Shown here: positions 37,342 to 46,692 of the stretch, in pieces
Layout of the letters: every line of letters starts with the position of its first letter
Position numbering within the stretch: the first letter of the stretch is position 1
Assembly: GCF_020731145.1 (NCBI RefSeq)
Contig: NZ_JAJFZN010000001.1
Location: 620,001 to 684,000, forward strand
Source of the DNA: Sneathiella sp. HT1-7
Lineage (GTDB): Bacteria; Pseudomonadota; Alphaproteobacteria; Sneathiellales; Sneathiellaceae
DNA length: 64,000 nucleotides
Direction of reading: 5' to 3'
Program-made: the position numbers and the translations under genes
The notes under the pieces: model-generated
Database searches by the model: none
Told to the model about the DNA's origin: nothing
The model's input: only the letters and a program-made list of their open reading frames with translations

Positions 37342-38538
37342 TTACCCCTTCTCAAAGAAACCCGGATGGTCCTGATGCTCTCCATACTTCACCATGCGCT
37401 CCCCAAACCGGCGGTTGATATGGTCGATGACGGTGGCGAGCTTTTCAGGTCTATTTGGCATTCCGGGCGAGAGCGGCGCGAACAGGTCGCCATTGCGCTC
37501 CGTCAGCAGGATCAAATCGCCAAGGTGAACGCTAATCGAGAGTACATCCCCGTTGCTGCGACGGCGAATGTCTCGCCAAAGCCCCTCATAAAGCGAGAGC
37601 AAAAACCGCGTATCCCGCGTTGCTTCTATCTTCTTTCCGGCATGGCGTGCCCCGTCAGTCAATCGGAGCGACATATGAAACCGCCGGGTACAATAGCCAT
37701 CCCGCCGCATTCGCTCCGATGCCTTCTCAACCAACCAGCGCCCGACCAGCTTCGCCTTATGAGGCGGTCGATGAACCGGGGCCAGAACCTTACTATTGCC
37801 GTATCCATTCCGCTTGGTTGGCAACAACGGGATATCCATGCCTTGTAAGGCTCTCACAAAGCGCTCTCCCTCCACCGAATGCCAAATCATACGGGCGTGA
37901 CGCGGATCGAGCCTGTAGAGCGCCGTTACATCATAAATGCGGGCATCATAAAGCCTTACCCGAATACCCCGTGATATACCGGGCAGGTCATCCAGGGAGA
38001 GATGCCTGATAGCGTCCGGCATGTTCTCAGGGGCGAGCCATTGCAGCCCGTCCGGCTTCTCCAGCTTACCCGCTATTTTCGCAAGCAATTGGTTCGGACC
38101 GATGCCAATAGAACTGCGAAGCTCCGAGCCGACCCTTTCCCGTATTGCCGCCTTGATATCACGGGCAAGGTCAAGCGCCCGGTCAAGCGTGGCGCTATCG
38201 CCGCCCAGCGCCACCTGGAATTCATCAATGGAGCGGACAAACTCCAATTCGGCAATTTCATCGATGACAGAAGCGATTTTTTGATTAACCCGGACATACA
38301 GCCGATGCCGGGAGGGGCGGAAGATAATACCGGGGCATAGCTCTCTTGCCTCATAGATGCGGGTGCCAGTTTTGATCCCAAAGGCCTTGGCCTCATAAGA
38401 GGCGGCAACGCAAGCGCCTGATTCATTGTCAATTGCTGTTATCGCGACGGGCTTTCCACGAAGTGCTGGATCTATCTGCTGTTCGACGCTCGCAAAAAAG
38501 CTATTCATATCAACATAAAGGGACCGCATGGGCGTCAT
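37342..38538 (-). CDS. Y-family translesion DNA polymerase (UmuC/DinB-like)
   Basis: About 398 residues. The catalytic motifs are SLYVDMNSFFASVEQ (first metal-binding Asp and steric gate region) and SIDEFQVAL (Asp-Glu pair); SIGIGPNQLLAKIAGKLEKP is the conserved palm motif and DDLPGISRGIRVRL the helix-hairpin-helix. It copies past DNA lesions, error-prone. The gene is preceded by a LexA-type SOS box (38574-38588) that would fall inside the 5' coding part if the longest frame (to 38571) were used right at its edge, so a start at ATG 38538 or 38529 is more likely. A polymerase of this kind on an integrative element is unusual cargo. Confidence 0.88.
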   Translation of the reverse strand: MTPMRSLYVDMNSFFASVEQQIDPALRGKPVAITAIDNESGACVAASYEAKAFGIKTGTRIYEARELCPGIIFRPSRHRLYVRVNQKIASVIDEIAELEFVRSIDEFQVALGGDSATLDRALDLARDIKAAIRERVGSELRSSIGIGPNQLLAKIAGKLEKPDGLQWLAPENMPDAIRHLSLDDLPGISRGIRVRLYDARIYDVTALYRLDPRHARMIWHSVEGERFVRALQGMDIPLLPTKRNGYGNSKVLAPVHRPPHKAKLVGRWLVEKASERMRRDGYCTRRFHMSLRLTDGARHAGKKIEATRDTRFLLSLYEGLWRDIRRRSNGDVLSISVHLGDLILLTERNGDLFAPLSPGMPNRPEKLATVIDHINRRFGERMVKYGEHQDHPGFFEKG

Positions 38539-38573
38539 GTCATAAAAATCCGTCTTGCAAAACAAAACCAAAT

Positions 38574-38588
38574 GTTCTTACTTTGTTC
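38574..38588. promoter_or_regulatory. LexA (SOS) box between divergent genes
   Basis: GTTC-TTACTTT-GTTC matches the alphaproteobacterial LexA operator GTTCN7GTTC exactly. It lies between the Y-family polymerase (minus) and the 104-residue gene starting at 38591 (plus), so both may be induced by DNA damage. Confidence 0.8.
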
Positions 38589-38590
38589 TC

Positions 38591-38905
38591 ATGACGGAAA
38601 AGAAAAAGCAACTCGGAAATGTCGCCTTTGGCGGCAACTGGTCGGAAGAACTGGTGGATAAAGACCAGCTTAAAAGAACGCTATCTGTTATCGAGCGGGC
38701 CGCGAGGGAGTGCGCCCGCCGGGATGTGCGCAGCCGTCAACTTGAAAAGGCGCTGAACGAGATAAGCCTGACCATCGAAAAGGGGCCGCAACTGGCGCGG
38801 CGGTTTATGAGGGCGCTTGCTGAGCCAAACCCCGGCTTGCGGCAAATGGAAGCGGGCAGGGTGGCGCGGATTATTGGAAGGTCTGTTGGAGATTTAGGGC
38901 GCTGA
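38591..38905 (+). CDS. Small hypothetical protein divergent from the SOS polymerase
   Basis: 104 residues, highly charged and helical, starting MTEKKKQLGNVAFGGNWSEE. No family recognised. Its ATG lies only two bases after the SOS box, so either the mRNA is leaderless, or the transcription start is upstream and LexA blocks elongation, or a later start is used. Sharing an SOS operator with the polymerase suggests an accessory role in damage response. Confidence 0.6.
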   Translation: MTEKKKQLGNVAFGGNWSEELVDKDQLKRTLSVIERAARECARRDVRSRQLEKALNEISLTIEKGPQLARRFMRALAEPNPGLRQMEAGRVARIIGRSVGDLGR

Positions 38906-38987
38906 ATTTAAACATCTGAAGATTAAACGAGTTGCTTTTCATGCGGGGCCCATAACCCTTTTAAACCAGGTTCAATAGCACGGGGAA

Positions 38988-39281
38988 TTACTCGCTCACG
39001 CTCTCACGATACTTTTCCATGCTTGCACGCATCATTGAAATAGCGCCGTCAATTTTGTGGACATGTTTGAGCAGTTCCTCGCCTGCCTGGGTTGGCTTGG
39101 ATTTCATGCTCTTATTTGGTCGCTCTATCAAACAAACACCAAGTGCCTCTTCAAGTTCCTTAACATGAAAGGTAATAGCAGGCTGTGTGACTCCAAAATA
39201 TTCCGCCGCCGCAGAAAATGTCTGTAGCTCAATCACTTTTGAGAATACTTGAAGCTGAATGAGTTTGAAACCTTGCATCAT
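38988..39281 (-). CDS. LysR-type HTH protein lacking the effector domain
   Basis: 97 residues. The N-terminal 65 match the LysR winged helix (QLQVFSKVIELQTFSAAAEY, GVTQPAITFHVKELEEAL), then a short helix (KHVHKIDGAISMMRASME, the linker) and stop. The substrate-binding domain of about 200 residues is missing, so it is a truncated remnant or an HTH-only DNA-binding protein that could interfere with full-length LysR proteins. Confidence 0.78.
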   Translation of the reverse strand: MMQGFKLIQLQVFSKVIELQTFSAAAEYFGVTQPAITFHVKELEEALGVCLIERPNKSMKSKPTQAGEELLKHVHKIDGAISMMRASMEKYRESVSE

Positions 39282-39479
39282 GCGCCTTAAAACACCTTTC
39301 AGAAAACCGGAGTTTTGGTAGCCGTTATCTATATCTCTCTATTTTAGATCTTCAAATCTGGTCTAGGGACCGCTTTAAGTATGGATCAGTTCTCAAGTCC
39401 GTAAAAAGCTAAAAGAATGTTATTCGGGACAAACATATAGAACCCTCGTTAATGAGGCATTAATTCACACATAATACTA

Positions 39480-39860
39480 TTGAAAGGAACCATTGTAAGT
39501 GAGGCTAGATCTACACAGGAAAACTATCAATTGCCTGATGATTTCACCATTGTATTAATTGCCGCCGCTTATATCGGAATTATCAATATCGTTGGCTTCC
39601 TGGCATTCGCCTGGGATAAACACTGTGCTGTACAGGATAGGCGACGCATACCAGAATCGGAGTTGCTGTCTATCGCGTTTTTAGGGGGAACAATAGGTTC
39701 AATTTCCGCTCAACATCTTCTAAGGCACAAGACGCGCAAGCAACCGTTTAAATCCAGCCTGTATGGAATTGCCGTCTTGCAGGTTTTACTTATCTTTACG
39801 CTATCAATTCCTGAAGCCCGTCAATTCGGTGCGCAGTTTATTGGTTCACTGATCCGGTAG
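39480..39860 (+). CDS. DUF1294 family membrane protein
   Basis: About 126 residues with two to three membrane helices. The family motif FAWDKHCA, then RRIPESELLSIAFLGGTIGS and LRHKTRKQPF, is clear and places it in DUF1294, small inner-membrane proteins of unknown role. The start is unsure: TTG 39480 is the only start in frame before the conserved part, with no ribosome site in front, or a TTG near 39531. It is convergent with hsdR. Confidence 0.72.
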   Translation: MKGTIVSEARSTQENYQLPDDFTIVLIAAAYIGIINIVGFLAFAWDKHCAVQDRRRIPESELLSIAFLGGTIGSISAQHLLRHKTRKQPFKSSLYGIAVLQVLLIFTLSIPEARQFGAQFIGSLIR

Positions 39861-39871
39861 TCTTAAAGGCA

Positions 39872-42175
39872 TCACTCATAGAGATGCTGCTGAAAACCGA
39901 TAAAAGCATCGCGGGTTTTTTGGGTGCCGCCTAATGTTTCCACACCGTCTGTTGTTGTGCCGTACTTGGCTTTGAGCAGCAAAGTCAGCTTTTCAACCTC
40001 CAGCTCGCTTGTTCCTTCTTTGACATATTGAGACAAAACAAAATCGAGAAACGCCTGCAGCTTGTCATCATACTGATCAAGAATTTTCGCCTTCCGGCTG
40101 TCGACGCGTTCCTGCCGTGTGATAGGAGAAAGCGCAAAAGCGATATAGGACAGAACGTCATAAACATCGCTCTTCTCCGCATTAATCATGCGCTTAATCT
40201 CATCCAGTTGGTCCCGGCCATAGCCGCGCTCTGAGAGGCTGTCCAGCAAGGCTTTTCGGCTATGTGGCTGCCCCCAAAGCTTTCGAAGCTCATCCTCATC
40301 CTTGAACAGCTCGGGCAGCTCGCCGAACATCCGCCTGATGAATTCTGCCGCCGACATGGGCTTGCCATCGGGGCTGTAAAACATGGTCGCGGTCATATGC
40401 TGAATGGTGCGCTCTTTACCATCTGCCAGCTTGATTTTAATCTTCTGACGCGGCGCTGGGGGTTCACTTCCCCCGCCAATAGGTTCATCCTTTCCTCCGC
40501 CCGTTCCAGGCGTCGTTGTCGTGGTAACAGGCTCTTGCGGTTCTCCATCCCATTCCGGATCATTGAAATGCTCGTAAGCCTTCACAAAGTCATAGATGGT
40601 GAAATAATCCTTGCCGTCGAAAAGCCGCGTCCCGCGCCCGATAATCTGCTTGAACTCAATCATGGAGTTCACAGGCCGCATCAACACAATGTTGCGAATA
40701 TTGCGGGCATCGACACCGGTTGAAAGCTTCTGCGATGTGGTGAGGATTGTCGGGATCGTTTTTTCGTTGTCCTGAAAGGTCCGCAAATGCTGCTCGCCTA
40801 TCGCGCCGTCATTGGCCGTCACCCTTACGCAATAATTGGGGTCCTTGCTCTGCTTCATCTGGTTAATCAAGTCTCGCACAGCCAGCGCATGTGTCTGCGT
40901 TGCACAGAACACCAACGTCTTCTGTGACTGGTCTATGGCGTTCATGAATAGCCGGACGCGATAGGCTTCCCGTTCTTTTATCTCGATCAGGCGATTAAAC
41001 TCATCCTCCCTGTACCGGCGACCCTCTTCAATTTCGCCCTCAAGCACATCATCATCAGAGGTATAGACATAGTCATCCATCGTTGTGGCTATTTGCTGCA
41101 CCTTGAACGGTGTCAGGAAGCCATCATTGATTCCTTCCTTCAGGCTGTAGATGTAGACGGGCTCCCCAAAATACGCATAGGTATCGACGTTATCCTTGCG
41201 CTTGGGCGTGGCGGTCAGGCCTAGCTGCACAGCGGGGGAGAAGTACTCCAATATGCCGCGCCAGTTCCCCTCATCGTCCGCGCCGCCCCTGTGGCATTCA
41301 TCAATGATGATGAAATCGAAAAAGTCAGGTGGATACTCCCCAAAGTTTGGAGCGGGGTTCCCGTCCGCGTCCTGACCGGACATGAAGGTTTGAAAGATCG
41401 TGAAGAAGACGCTGCCGTTCTTCGGCACCCGGCCCTTCTTGCGAATCTCATCCGGCGCAATCCGCACCCGTGCATCTTCGGAAAAGGCAGAGAAGGAATT
41501 ATAGGCCTGATCGGCAAGAATGTTGCGATCCGCCAGAAACAATATGCGCGGTCGGCGCGCACCGTCACGGGCGAGGGTCCAGCGACTGTAATGGAGCTTC
41601 CAGGCGATTTGAAAGGCAATGGCCGTCTTGCCGGTGCCCGTGGCCAGCGTCAGAAGAATGCGTTGCTTGCCGTCCGCAATGGCTTGCAGGGTCTTCTGGA
41701 TCGCAAGGTCCTGATAGTATCGTGGCTCCCATGCGCCGCCCCTGTCTTCGAAGGGAACTTCCGCGAACTTATCCCGCCATTCGTTCTGTTCGACAAAGAC
41801 CATATTCCATAGATCATCGGGCGTGGGATAAGCCTCTACATAATCTTCTGCGCCCGTCTGCATATCGATCTGATAGATGCCGACGCCATTTGTCGAATAG
41901 GCGTAGCGCGTTTGCAGCTTTGCGGAATATTGCTTGGCCTGGCCAACGCCTTCCGTATCAGGAAGGTCTTTTCTCTTTGCTTCAATAACCGCGAGCTTCA
42001 TCCCGCGATAGAGAAGAACATAATCGGCGATTTCCTGTTTCGCCCGCTTACCGCCCCCGACCAGACGCCCCTGAGAAATAACCTCCCGCTTGACCCGGCT
42101 TCCCTCAACCACCCCCCAGCCAGCCTCTCTCAAGGCGGGGTCGATCAGGTCAGCCCGGGTCTCCGCTTCATTCAT
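39872..42175 (-). CDS. hsdR: Type I restriction enzyme R subunit
   Basis: 767-residue motor/nuclease subunit of the EcoEI-like kind. A PD-(D/E)XK nuclease region lies near the N-terminus (ADYVLLYRGMKLAVIEAKRK: Asp, Glu-x-Lys), followed by a superfamily 2 helicase: TGTGKT (I), IIDECHRGG (II), TATPKR (III) and IGRGTRLFDGKD (VI). It translocates DNA and cleaves unmodified invaders when bound to HsdM and HsdS. The start overlaps the hsdS stop by ATGA. All motifs are intact. Confidence 0.95.
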   Translation of the reverse strand: MNEAETRADLIDPALREAGWGVVEGSRVKREVISQGRLVGGGKRAKQEIADYVLLYRGMKLAVIEAKRKDLPDTEGVGQAKQYSAKLQTRYAYSTNGVGIYQIDMQTGAEDYVEAYPTPDDLWNMVFVEQNEWRDKFAEVPFEDRGGAWEPRYYQDLAIQKTLQAIADGKQRILLTLATGTGKTAIAFQIAWKLHYSRWTLARDGARRPRILFLADRNILADQAYNSFSAFSEDARVRIAPDEIRKKGRVPKNGSVFFTIFQTFMSGQDADGNPAPNFGEYPPDFFDFIIIDECHRGGADDEGNWRGILEYFSPAVQLGLTATPKRKDNVDTYAYFGEPVYIYSLKEGINDGFLTPFKVQQIATTMDDYVYTSDDDVLEGEIEEGRRYREDEFNRLIEIKEREAYRVRLFMNAIDQSQKTLVFCATQTHALAVRDLINQMKQSKDPNYCVRVTANDGAIGEQHLRTFQDNEKTIPTILTTSQKLSTGVDARNIRNIVLMRPVNSMIEFKQIIGRGTRLFDGKDYFTIYDFVKAYEHFNDPEWDGEPQEPVTTTTTPGTGGGKDEPIGGGSEPPAPRQKIKIKLADGKERTIQHMTATMFYSPDGKPMSAAEFIRRMFGELPELFKDEDELRKLWGQPHSRKALLDSLSERGYGRDQLDEIKRMINAEKSDVYDVLSYIAFALSPITRQERVDSRKAKILDQYDDKLQAFLDFVLSQYVKEGTSELEVEKLTLLLKAKYGTTTDGVETLGGTQKTRDAFIGFQQHLYE

Positions 42176-43353
42176 GCGGCAACCTCTTCTCTGGTAAGTT
42201 CACCGCTAAAGGCCTTTTGAAGGATGGATTGTTTAAGTTCCACGAGAGCACCAAGTTTCTTTTGGTAAACGGCTTCTAGAAGTTGGGATTCCGTGTTGAA
42301 GGCGTCCAAGCCGTCAATAATTCTTTGTTGCTCTTTAATGTCGTCCGGAAAGGTTACAATAACTGCCTGAATTTCTTCTAGGTGAAGATTTGGCACACCT
42401 GTGCCCTTTATACGACTATTAAACTGCTGCATCGCAAACGGCGAATTTATGAAATGAAGTAAATACCTTGGCAATATAAACTCTAGAGGCCTCAAAACGG
42501 CCAAGCTAACATAGACATCAAAAATTACATCTCTATCTACTATTGCTGCCTTGCCATATCCCGCTCCATTTTTTCTAAGTAATATATCATTGATACGTGG
42601 CGCTAAGCGTCGCTGCATATTCACATGCTGCACTTCATCTACATATCTAATGTTATCCCAATCGATCACGCCCTCTTTCACATTTTTCGAAGACAAAAAG
42701 ATAAATCCATTGTCATAGTATTTAGGAGTTTGGTGTGTTCCATCAGTAATTCTATCGCAAATCTCACGAAGTCGTTTTTCAGACCATCCATCACCTTTCT
42801 GAGTGAAGACATTGTTCAGGTAGCTTTCGAACAGCTCTCGGGCGTTTGCCAGGTTCCGCTTTGTGTTCTCAATCGCCGCGTCGATTCCCGCAAAGGCCTC
42901 ATCCAGAATGGCAACAATCCGCTGTTGTTCCGGAAGCGGTGGTAAAAGAATTTCACGAGCTTCCATTGATCTTTTTGTAACATGAATCATTGTTGTACCA
43001 GCACCATGATCGGACTTGATTCGCTCCGTATCCCAATCGAACCAATAATACAAAAACATCTTGTCTAATTTTGATTCATCAATATCTGTTTTCCATATAT
43101 GGTAGTGATAAATTACCTTGCCCCCTTTCCATATACGGGGCCCAAATGAAGCAGACCATGCATAAAGAAGGTCTCCTGAATCACAGTATTTGTCTTCATT
43201 CAATTCTAGATCTGAGTAATACCAATTCCGGTTTGAAAAAAAATTCCCAACGCGAAGGACTGGATATTTTCCTTCCTCAAGAAGCTCTGACTTTTTATAC
43301 GCCCTACCATTTATTAGTTGGCATACTTCACCAAGAATTACTTTTTTCCACAT
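42172..43353 (-). CDS. hsdS: Type I restriction enzyme specificity subunit
   Basis: 393-residue S subunit with two target-recognition domains, each followed by a conserved helix. The first half ends with LPPLPEQQRIVAILDEAF and the second with DIKEQQRIIDGLDAFNTE, both the standard spacer-helix pattern; the two TRDs set the bipartite DNA target, which cannot be read from the sequence. The ATG at 43353 overlaps the hsdM stop by one base (TGATG). AT-richer in the TRDs than hsdM and hsdR, as usual for exchanged TRDs. Confidence 0.93.
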   Translation of the reverse strand: MWKKVILGEVCQLINGRAYKKSELLEEGKYPVLRVGNFFSNRNWYYSDLELNEDKYCDSGDLLYAWSASFGPRIWKGGKVIYHYHIWKTDIDESKLDKMFLYYWFDWDTERIKSDHGAGTTMIHVTKRSMEAREILLPPLPEQQRIVAILDEAFAGIDAAIENTKRNLANARELFESYLNNVFTQKGDGWSEKRLREICDRITDGTHQTPKYYDNGFIFLSSKNVKEGVIDWDNIRYVDEVQHVNMQRRLAPRINDILLRKNGAGYGKAAIVDRDVIFDVYVSLAVLRPLEFILPRYLLHFINSPFAMQQFNSRIKGTGVPNLHLEEIQAVIVTFPDDIKEQQRIIDGLDAFNTESQLLEAVYQKKLGALVELKQSILQKAFSGELTREEVAA

Positions 43354-44804
43354 CACAACATGTCTCTGATGGTCGAGAGGATTTTAGCACTCTCAGCATC
43401 CAGCGCAGCTATTTCCGCGATAATCTCTTCCGGTTCCCTGAGTGGTGCCTCTTCAGGCGTATTCGGGTTCTTCACAGACAAATCAAAGGCCGTCTCGTCG
43501 ATATCCTCAATCGATACTGACCAGGATTTTTCACTCTCCCTGAAATCCGTCTGAAGTTCGATAAACTCTTTAAGATCGTTGTCATTCAGCGGATTCGTTT
43601 TGCCCATATTCCGGCCCGGATCAAGCTGGTAGAACCAAATGTTCCGTGTTGGCGCGCCCTTTTCAAAGAACAGGACCACCGTCTTCACACCCGCGCCGAT
43701 AAAGGTACCGCCCGGGCAATCAAGCACCGTGTGAAGGTTACAGCTTTCCAGCAGTTCCTTCCGCAGGGCGCGGGAGGCATTATCCGAATTTGAAAGAAAC
43801 GTATTCTTGATCACCACTGCCCCGCGTCCCCCCGCCTTCAGGGACTTGATGAAATGCTGCAGAAACAGGAAAGCCGTCTCCCCCGTCTTGATCGGGAAGT
43901 TCTGTTGAACTTCCTTGCGCTCCTTCCCGCCAAAGGGGGGATTGGCAAGCACAACATCAAAGCGGTCTTTCTCCTGAATATCCATAATATTCTCGGCCAG
44001 TGTATTCACATGCAGGATGTTGGGTGTATCGATGCCATGCAGGATCATATTCATGATGGCGATAACATAAGCGAGGCTCTTCTTCTCCTTCCCGTAGAAG
44101 GTTTTCCGCTGAAGGGTATCAAGCTGCCCTGCGCTTAAATCGCCTTGCCGCATATAGTCAAAGGCTTCGCATAGAAACCCTGCAGACCCGACAGCACCGT
44201 CATAAATCCGCTCCCCTATCTTCGGTTTCGTCACCGCAATCATGGCGCGGATCAACGGGCGGGGCGTATAATATTCCCCGCCGTTGCGCCCCGCATTGCC
44301 CATATTCTTGATCTTCTCTTCATAGAGAGCCGACAGTTCATGTTTCTGGTCCTGGGTGCGGAATTGCAGCTGATCGATCAGCTCCAGCGCATCCCGCAGG
44401 CTATACCCGCTTTGAAACTTGGATTTAATCTCTCCAAAAATCTCCCCGATTTTATACTCAATCGTATCGGGGCTGGAGGCGCGCTGTTTAAACCCTCTGA
44501 GGTAAGGGAAAAGCTTATCATCGACATAGGCAATCAGGTCATCGCCCGTTAATGCCGTGTCGTGATCGAAGCTGCCATCCGCTTTCTTGGGTGCGGCCCA
44601 GCGGTTCCAGCGATGTTCCTCATCAATAATGAATAGATAGGGCGTATCGCTCAACTCAGCTTCCAATGCCCGTTCGCGTTCAAGGTCATCAAGATATTTC
44701 AGGAACAGCATCCATGACGTTTGCTCCGTATAGTCAAGTTCCGTCGTGCAGCCTGCCTCTTTCCATAAAACATCATCAATATTCTTGAAGGTTTGTTCAA
44801 ACAT
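43353..44804 (-). CDS. hsdM: Type I restriction enzyme methyltransferase subunit
   Basis: 483-residue N6-adenine methyltransferase. It has an N-terminal helical HsdM_N domain, the SAM motif region IYDGAVGSAGFLCEAF and the catalytic VLANPPFGG (NPPF) motif. With HsdS it methylates the host sites, protecting them from HsdR. It is the first gene of the hsdM-hsdS-hsdR operon; 112 bases separate it from the HUH gene upstream. Confidence 0.95.
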   Translation of the reverse strand: MFEQTFKNIDDVLWKEAGCTTELDYTEQTSWMLFLKYLDDLERERALEAELSDTPYLFIIDEEHRWNRWAAPKKADGSFDHDTALTGDDLIAYVDDKLFPYLRGFKQRASSPDTIEYKIGEIFGEIKSKFQSGYSLRDALELIDQLQFRTQDQKHELSALYEEKIKNMGNAGRNGGEYYTPRPLIRAMIAVTKPKIGERIYDGAVGSAGFLCEAFDYMRQGDLSAGQLDTLQRKTFYGKEKKSLAYVIAIMNMILHGIDTPNILHVNTLAENIMDIQEKDRFDVVLANPPFGGKERKEVQQNFPIKTGETAFLFLQHFIKSLKAGGRGAVVIKNTFLSNSDNASRALRKELLESCNLHTVLDCPGGTFIGAGVKTVVLFFEKGAPTRNIWFYQLDPGRNMGKTNPLNDNDLKEFIELQTDFRESEKSWSVSIEDIDETAFDLSVKNPNTPEEAPLREPEEIIAEIAALDAESAKILSTIRDML

Positions 44805-44916
44805 GCTTTCCCTGACACTGCCTTAACGAGTAAAAACTAGTAATTTGATACTTGAAATGAGTTACCTTGGCTAAATGTGAAATATTTTGGCCGCAACTGC
44901 AAATTTGTTTTCAATT

Positions 44917-45441
44917 TTACCGACTCCATCCGATCCTTTTCCCGTAAATCACCCCTTGTGGCGTCGCATTTATGTCGAGCAGGCCCGCGACCTCCGGGCG
45001 GATACCTTTCAAGAGATAGTTCTCAAGATTGCCGCGACTCTGCTCATAGCTTTGGAACCATGTCCTGAATTTACAGGAGCGGATAGCGCGGGGCGGCGGC
45101 TTCGGTTGATTCAAGGCTTTCAGAACCAGCGCCCGAAACGCTCGCCAGTCGCTCATAAGGGGCAAGTTACGATGGATCAGGATATGCGCATGAACGCCGT
45201 TTATATCGCTATTCTCTAGCACCCATGCAACGCACCAGGGGCAGTCGCGCCGTTCGAACAACCTTCGAAGCTTCTGCAACGAATGTCGTAGGTAACGAGA
45301 AGATTCAACGGGTGGAATACCAAGCTGCTCAAGATTTACAGTCGTGAGCGTATTGACCGGCCTGCCCATCAATTGGCTTTGCCGCACGGTCATCAAAAAC
45401 TGGCAAGCTTCCGGATAATGGATGTAGTGAGAAACCTTCAT
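44917..45441 (-). CDS. HUH (rolling-circle Rep-like) protein, short
   Basis: 174 residues. GVHAHILIHRN (residues about 82-92) fits the HUH metal-binding motif, and YEQSRGNLENYLLKG (about 130-144) has the placement of the catalytic tyrosine motif in rolling-circle initiators. The protein lacks a helicase part. It may initiate replication of the excised element or act in transfer. The whole is similar in layout to short Rep-like proteins of rhizobial elements. Function is inferred from motifs only. Confidence 0.6.
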   Translation of the reverse strand: MKVSHYIHYPEACQFLMTVRQSQLMGRPVNTLTTVNLEQLGIPPVESSRYLRHSLQKLRRLFERRDCPWCVAWVLENSDINGVHAHILIHRNLPLMSDWRAFRALVLKALNQPKPPPRAIRSCKFRTWFQSYEQSRGNLENYLLKGIRPEVAGLLDINATPQGVIYGKRIGWSR

Positions 45442-45618
45442 TTCATGCTTACGATCATAAGATAACTATATAAAGTAAGGTTCCGTCGATCTCTATATTA
45501 ACCAATTGAATTTCCTAACATTTTGACAATCGAAAAATTGAAGAATGTCTTCATTCATGACGGTCTATGGCGGAAACACCCGGAAAGATAAAGGGTGGTT
45601 TCTAAATAGCCTCAACCA

Positions 45619-45792
45619 TCAAACGGTTTTGTTTTCTTCACACCATCGATGGAGCTCCGCAACGTTGTAAAGCACCCTCCTGCCCAGCCGGAGAAAGACT
45701 GGGCCGGTTTTATTCTGGCGATGGCGCTCTAATGTTCTGACGGAGATTCCGAGTCTTTTAGCAGCTTCATAAGTTGATATCAGCCGCGACAC
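45619..45792 (-). CDS. AlpA/excisionase-like HTH protein
   Basis: 57 residues from GTG 45792 to TGA 45619-45621. STYEAAKRLGISVRTLERHR is a MerR/AlpA-type helix-turn-helix and LRLGRRVLYNVAELHRW is the typical wing of excisionase-like proteins. It starts about ten bases after the preceding HTH gene and probably forms a pair with it to control excision or the element's operon. Confidence 0.75.
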   Translation of the reverse strand: MSRLISTYEAAKRLGISVRTLERHRQNKTGPVFLRLGRRVLYNVAELHRWCEENKTV

Positions 45793-45801
45793 TTCCACGG
45801 A

Positions 45802-46020
45802 TCAAAGCGATGATGAATACTCGGAGGTTGAACGATACTTCTTACCGTCGAGCCACGCGTCGAGATCATCAACATCATAAACAACAACACGGCCAATCTT
45901 GGCATAGGTCGGACCGTCACCAACTAATCTCAGTTTTTCGAAAGTAGATTTGGTAGAACCGCAATATGACGCGGCATCACGGGTTCTTAGTCGGCGGGAG
46001 TAAGATACTGGTTTCTGCAA
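45802..46020 (-). CDS. Excisionase-like HTH protein
   Basis: 72 residues. RLRTRDAASYCGSTKSTFEK and AKIGRVVVYDVDDLDAWL make an HTH_17/AlpA-type DNA-binding domain filling the protein. It lies between the integrase-side gene and the second HTH gene on the same strand. One of the two is likely the recombination directionality factor of element A. Confidence 0.78.
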   Translation of the reverse strand: MQKPVSYSRRLRTRDAASYCGSTKSTFEKLRLVGDGPTYAKIGRVVVYDVDDLDAWLDGKKYRSTSEYSSSL

Positions 46021-46098
46021 ATTCTGTTCCTCTGGTAGTTAACGAAAGCCGTGAAGGCCTACGGATAACTATGGAACATTCTGCCCGTGTTGCGCTAA

Positions 46099-46680
46099 TT
46101 ATTTCTTCCGCAACACCCGCCAGCGCATAGGGTAAAATTCATCGACGTTCGTCATCTTTCTTAAGCGTTGGTATTCTTCGACCCGGGCATCTTCGCCACC
46201 AGGAAATTCTGGGTAGTGCCTTTGCTTAAGTTCACTTTTCCATCTTAAGATTGTTGTCGGATTTACCCCAATCTCTCGCGATGCTTCTCTAATTCCGACA
46301 TTTCTTGAAAGCTTTGAAAAGGCTTCTCGTTCTTTATATTTTCCTCGTTTTGGATTTAGATGCTTACAGCCCATTAAATAATAAATCGCATGGCAAAGTT
46401 CCAGAGGAGGTGTAATTCGGTGCTCGTGACAATCTTCTAAAACATTGAAAGCCCAAGCGGTCATAATCGACATTGGGGCCACCAACCCATGACGTTCGAT
46501 AGCATGCCCGCCCTCTTTCTTTACCTGCTCATATCGGCTTATTTCACTCAAAAGAAACTCGCCATACAATCTCGCTCCCTTGTATGCCTCACGCTTTGAA
46601 ACGGCAATTCCTGTCGTGACATCCCACAAGAAGAAAAAAATCTCATCATATATTTCGAAGTAAGGGTTGTTTTTCTCCAT
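46099..46680 (-). CDS. HTH-containing protein of unknown function
   Basis: 193 residues. A helix-turn-helix is plausible in residues about 130-152 (NVGIREASREIGVNPTTILR), of the type found in transposase-like HTH domains. The rest is helical and unrecognised. It lies 12 bases downstream of the integrase stop on the same strand, so probably belongs to the integration module. Confidence 0.6.
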   Translation of the reverse strand: MEKNNPYFEIYDEIFFFLWDVTTGIAVSKREAYKGARLYGEFLLSEISRYEQVKKEGGHAIERHGLVAPMSIMTAWAFNVLEDCHEHRITPPLELCHAIYYLMGCKHLNPKRGKYKEREAFSKLSRNVGIREASREIGVNPTTILRWKSELKQRHYPEFPGGEDARVEEYQRLRKMTNVDEFYPMRWRVLRKK

Positions 46681-46692
46681 AACATGCCTGTT

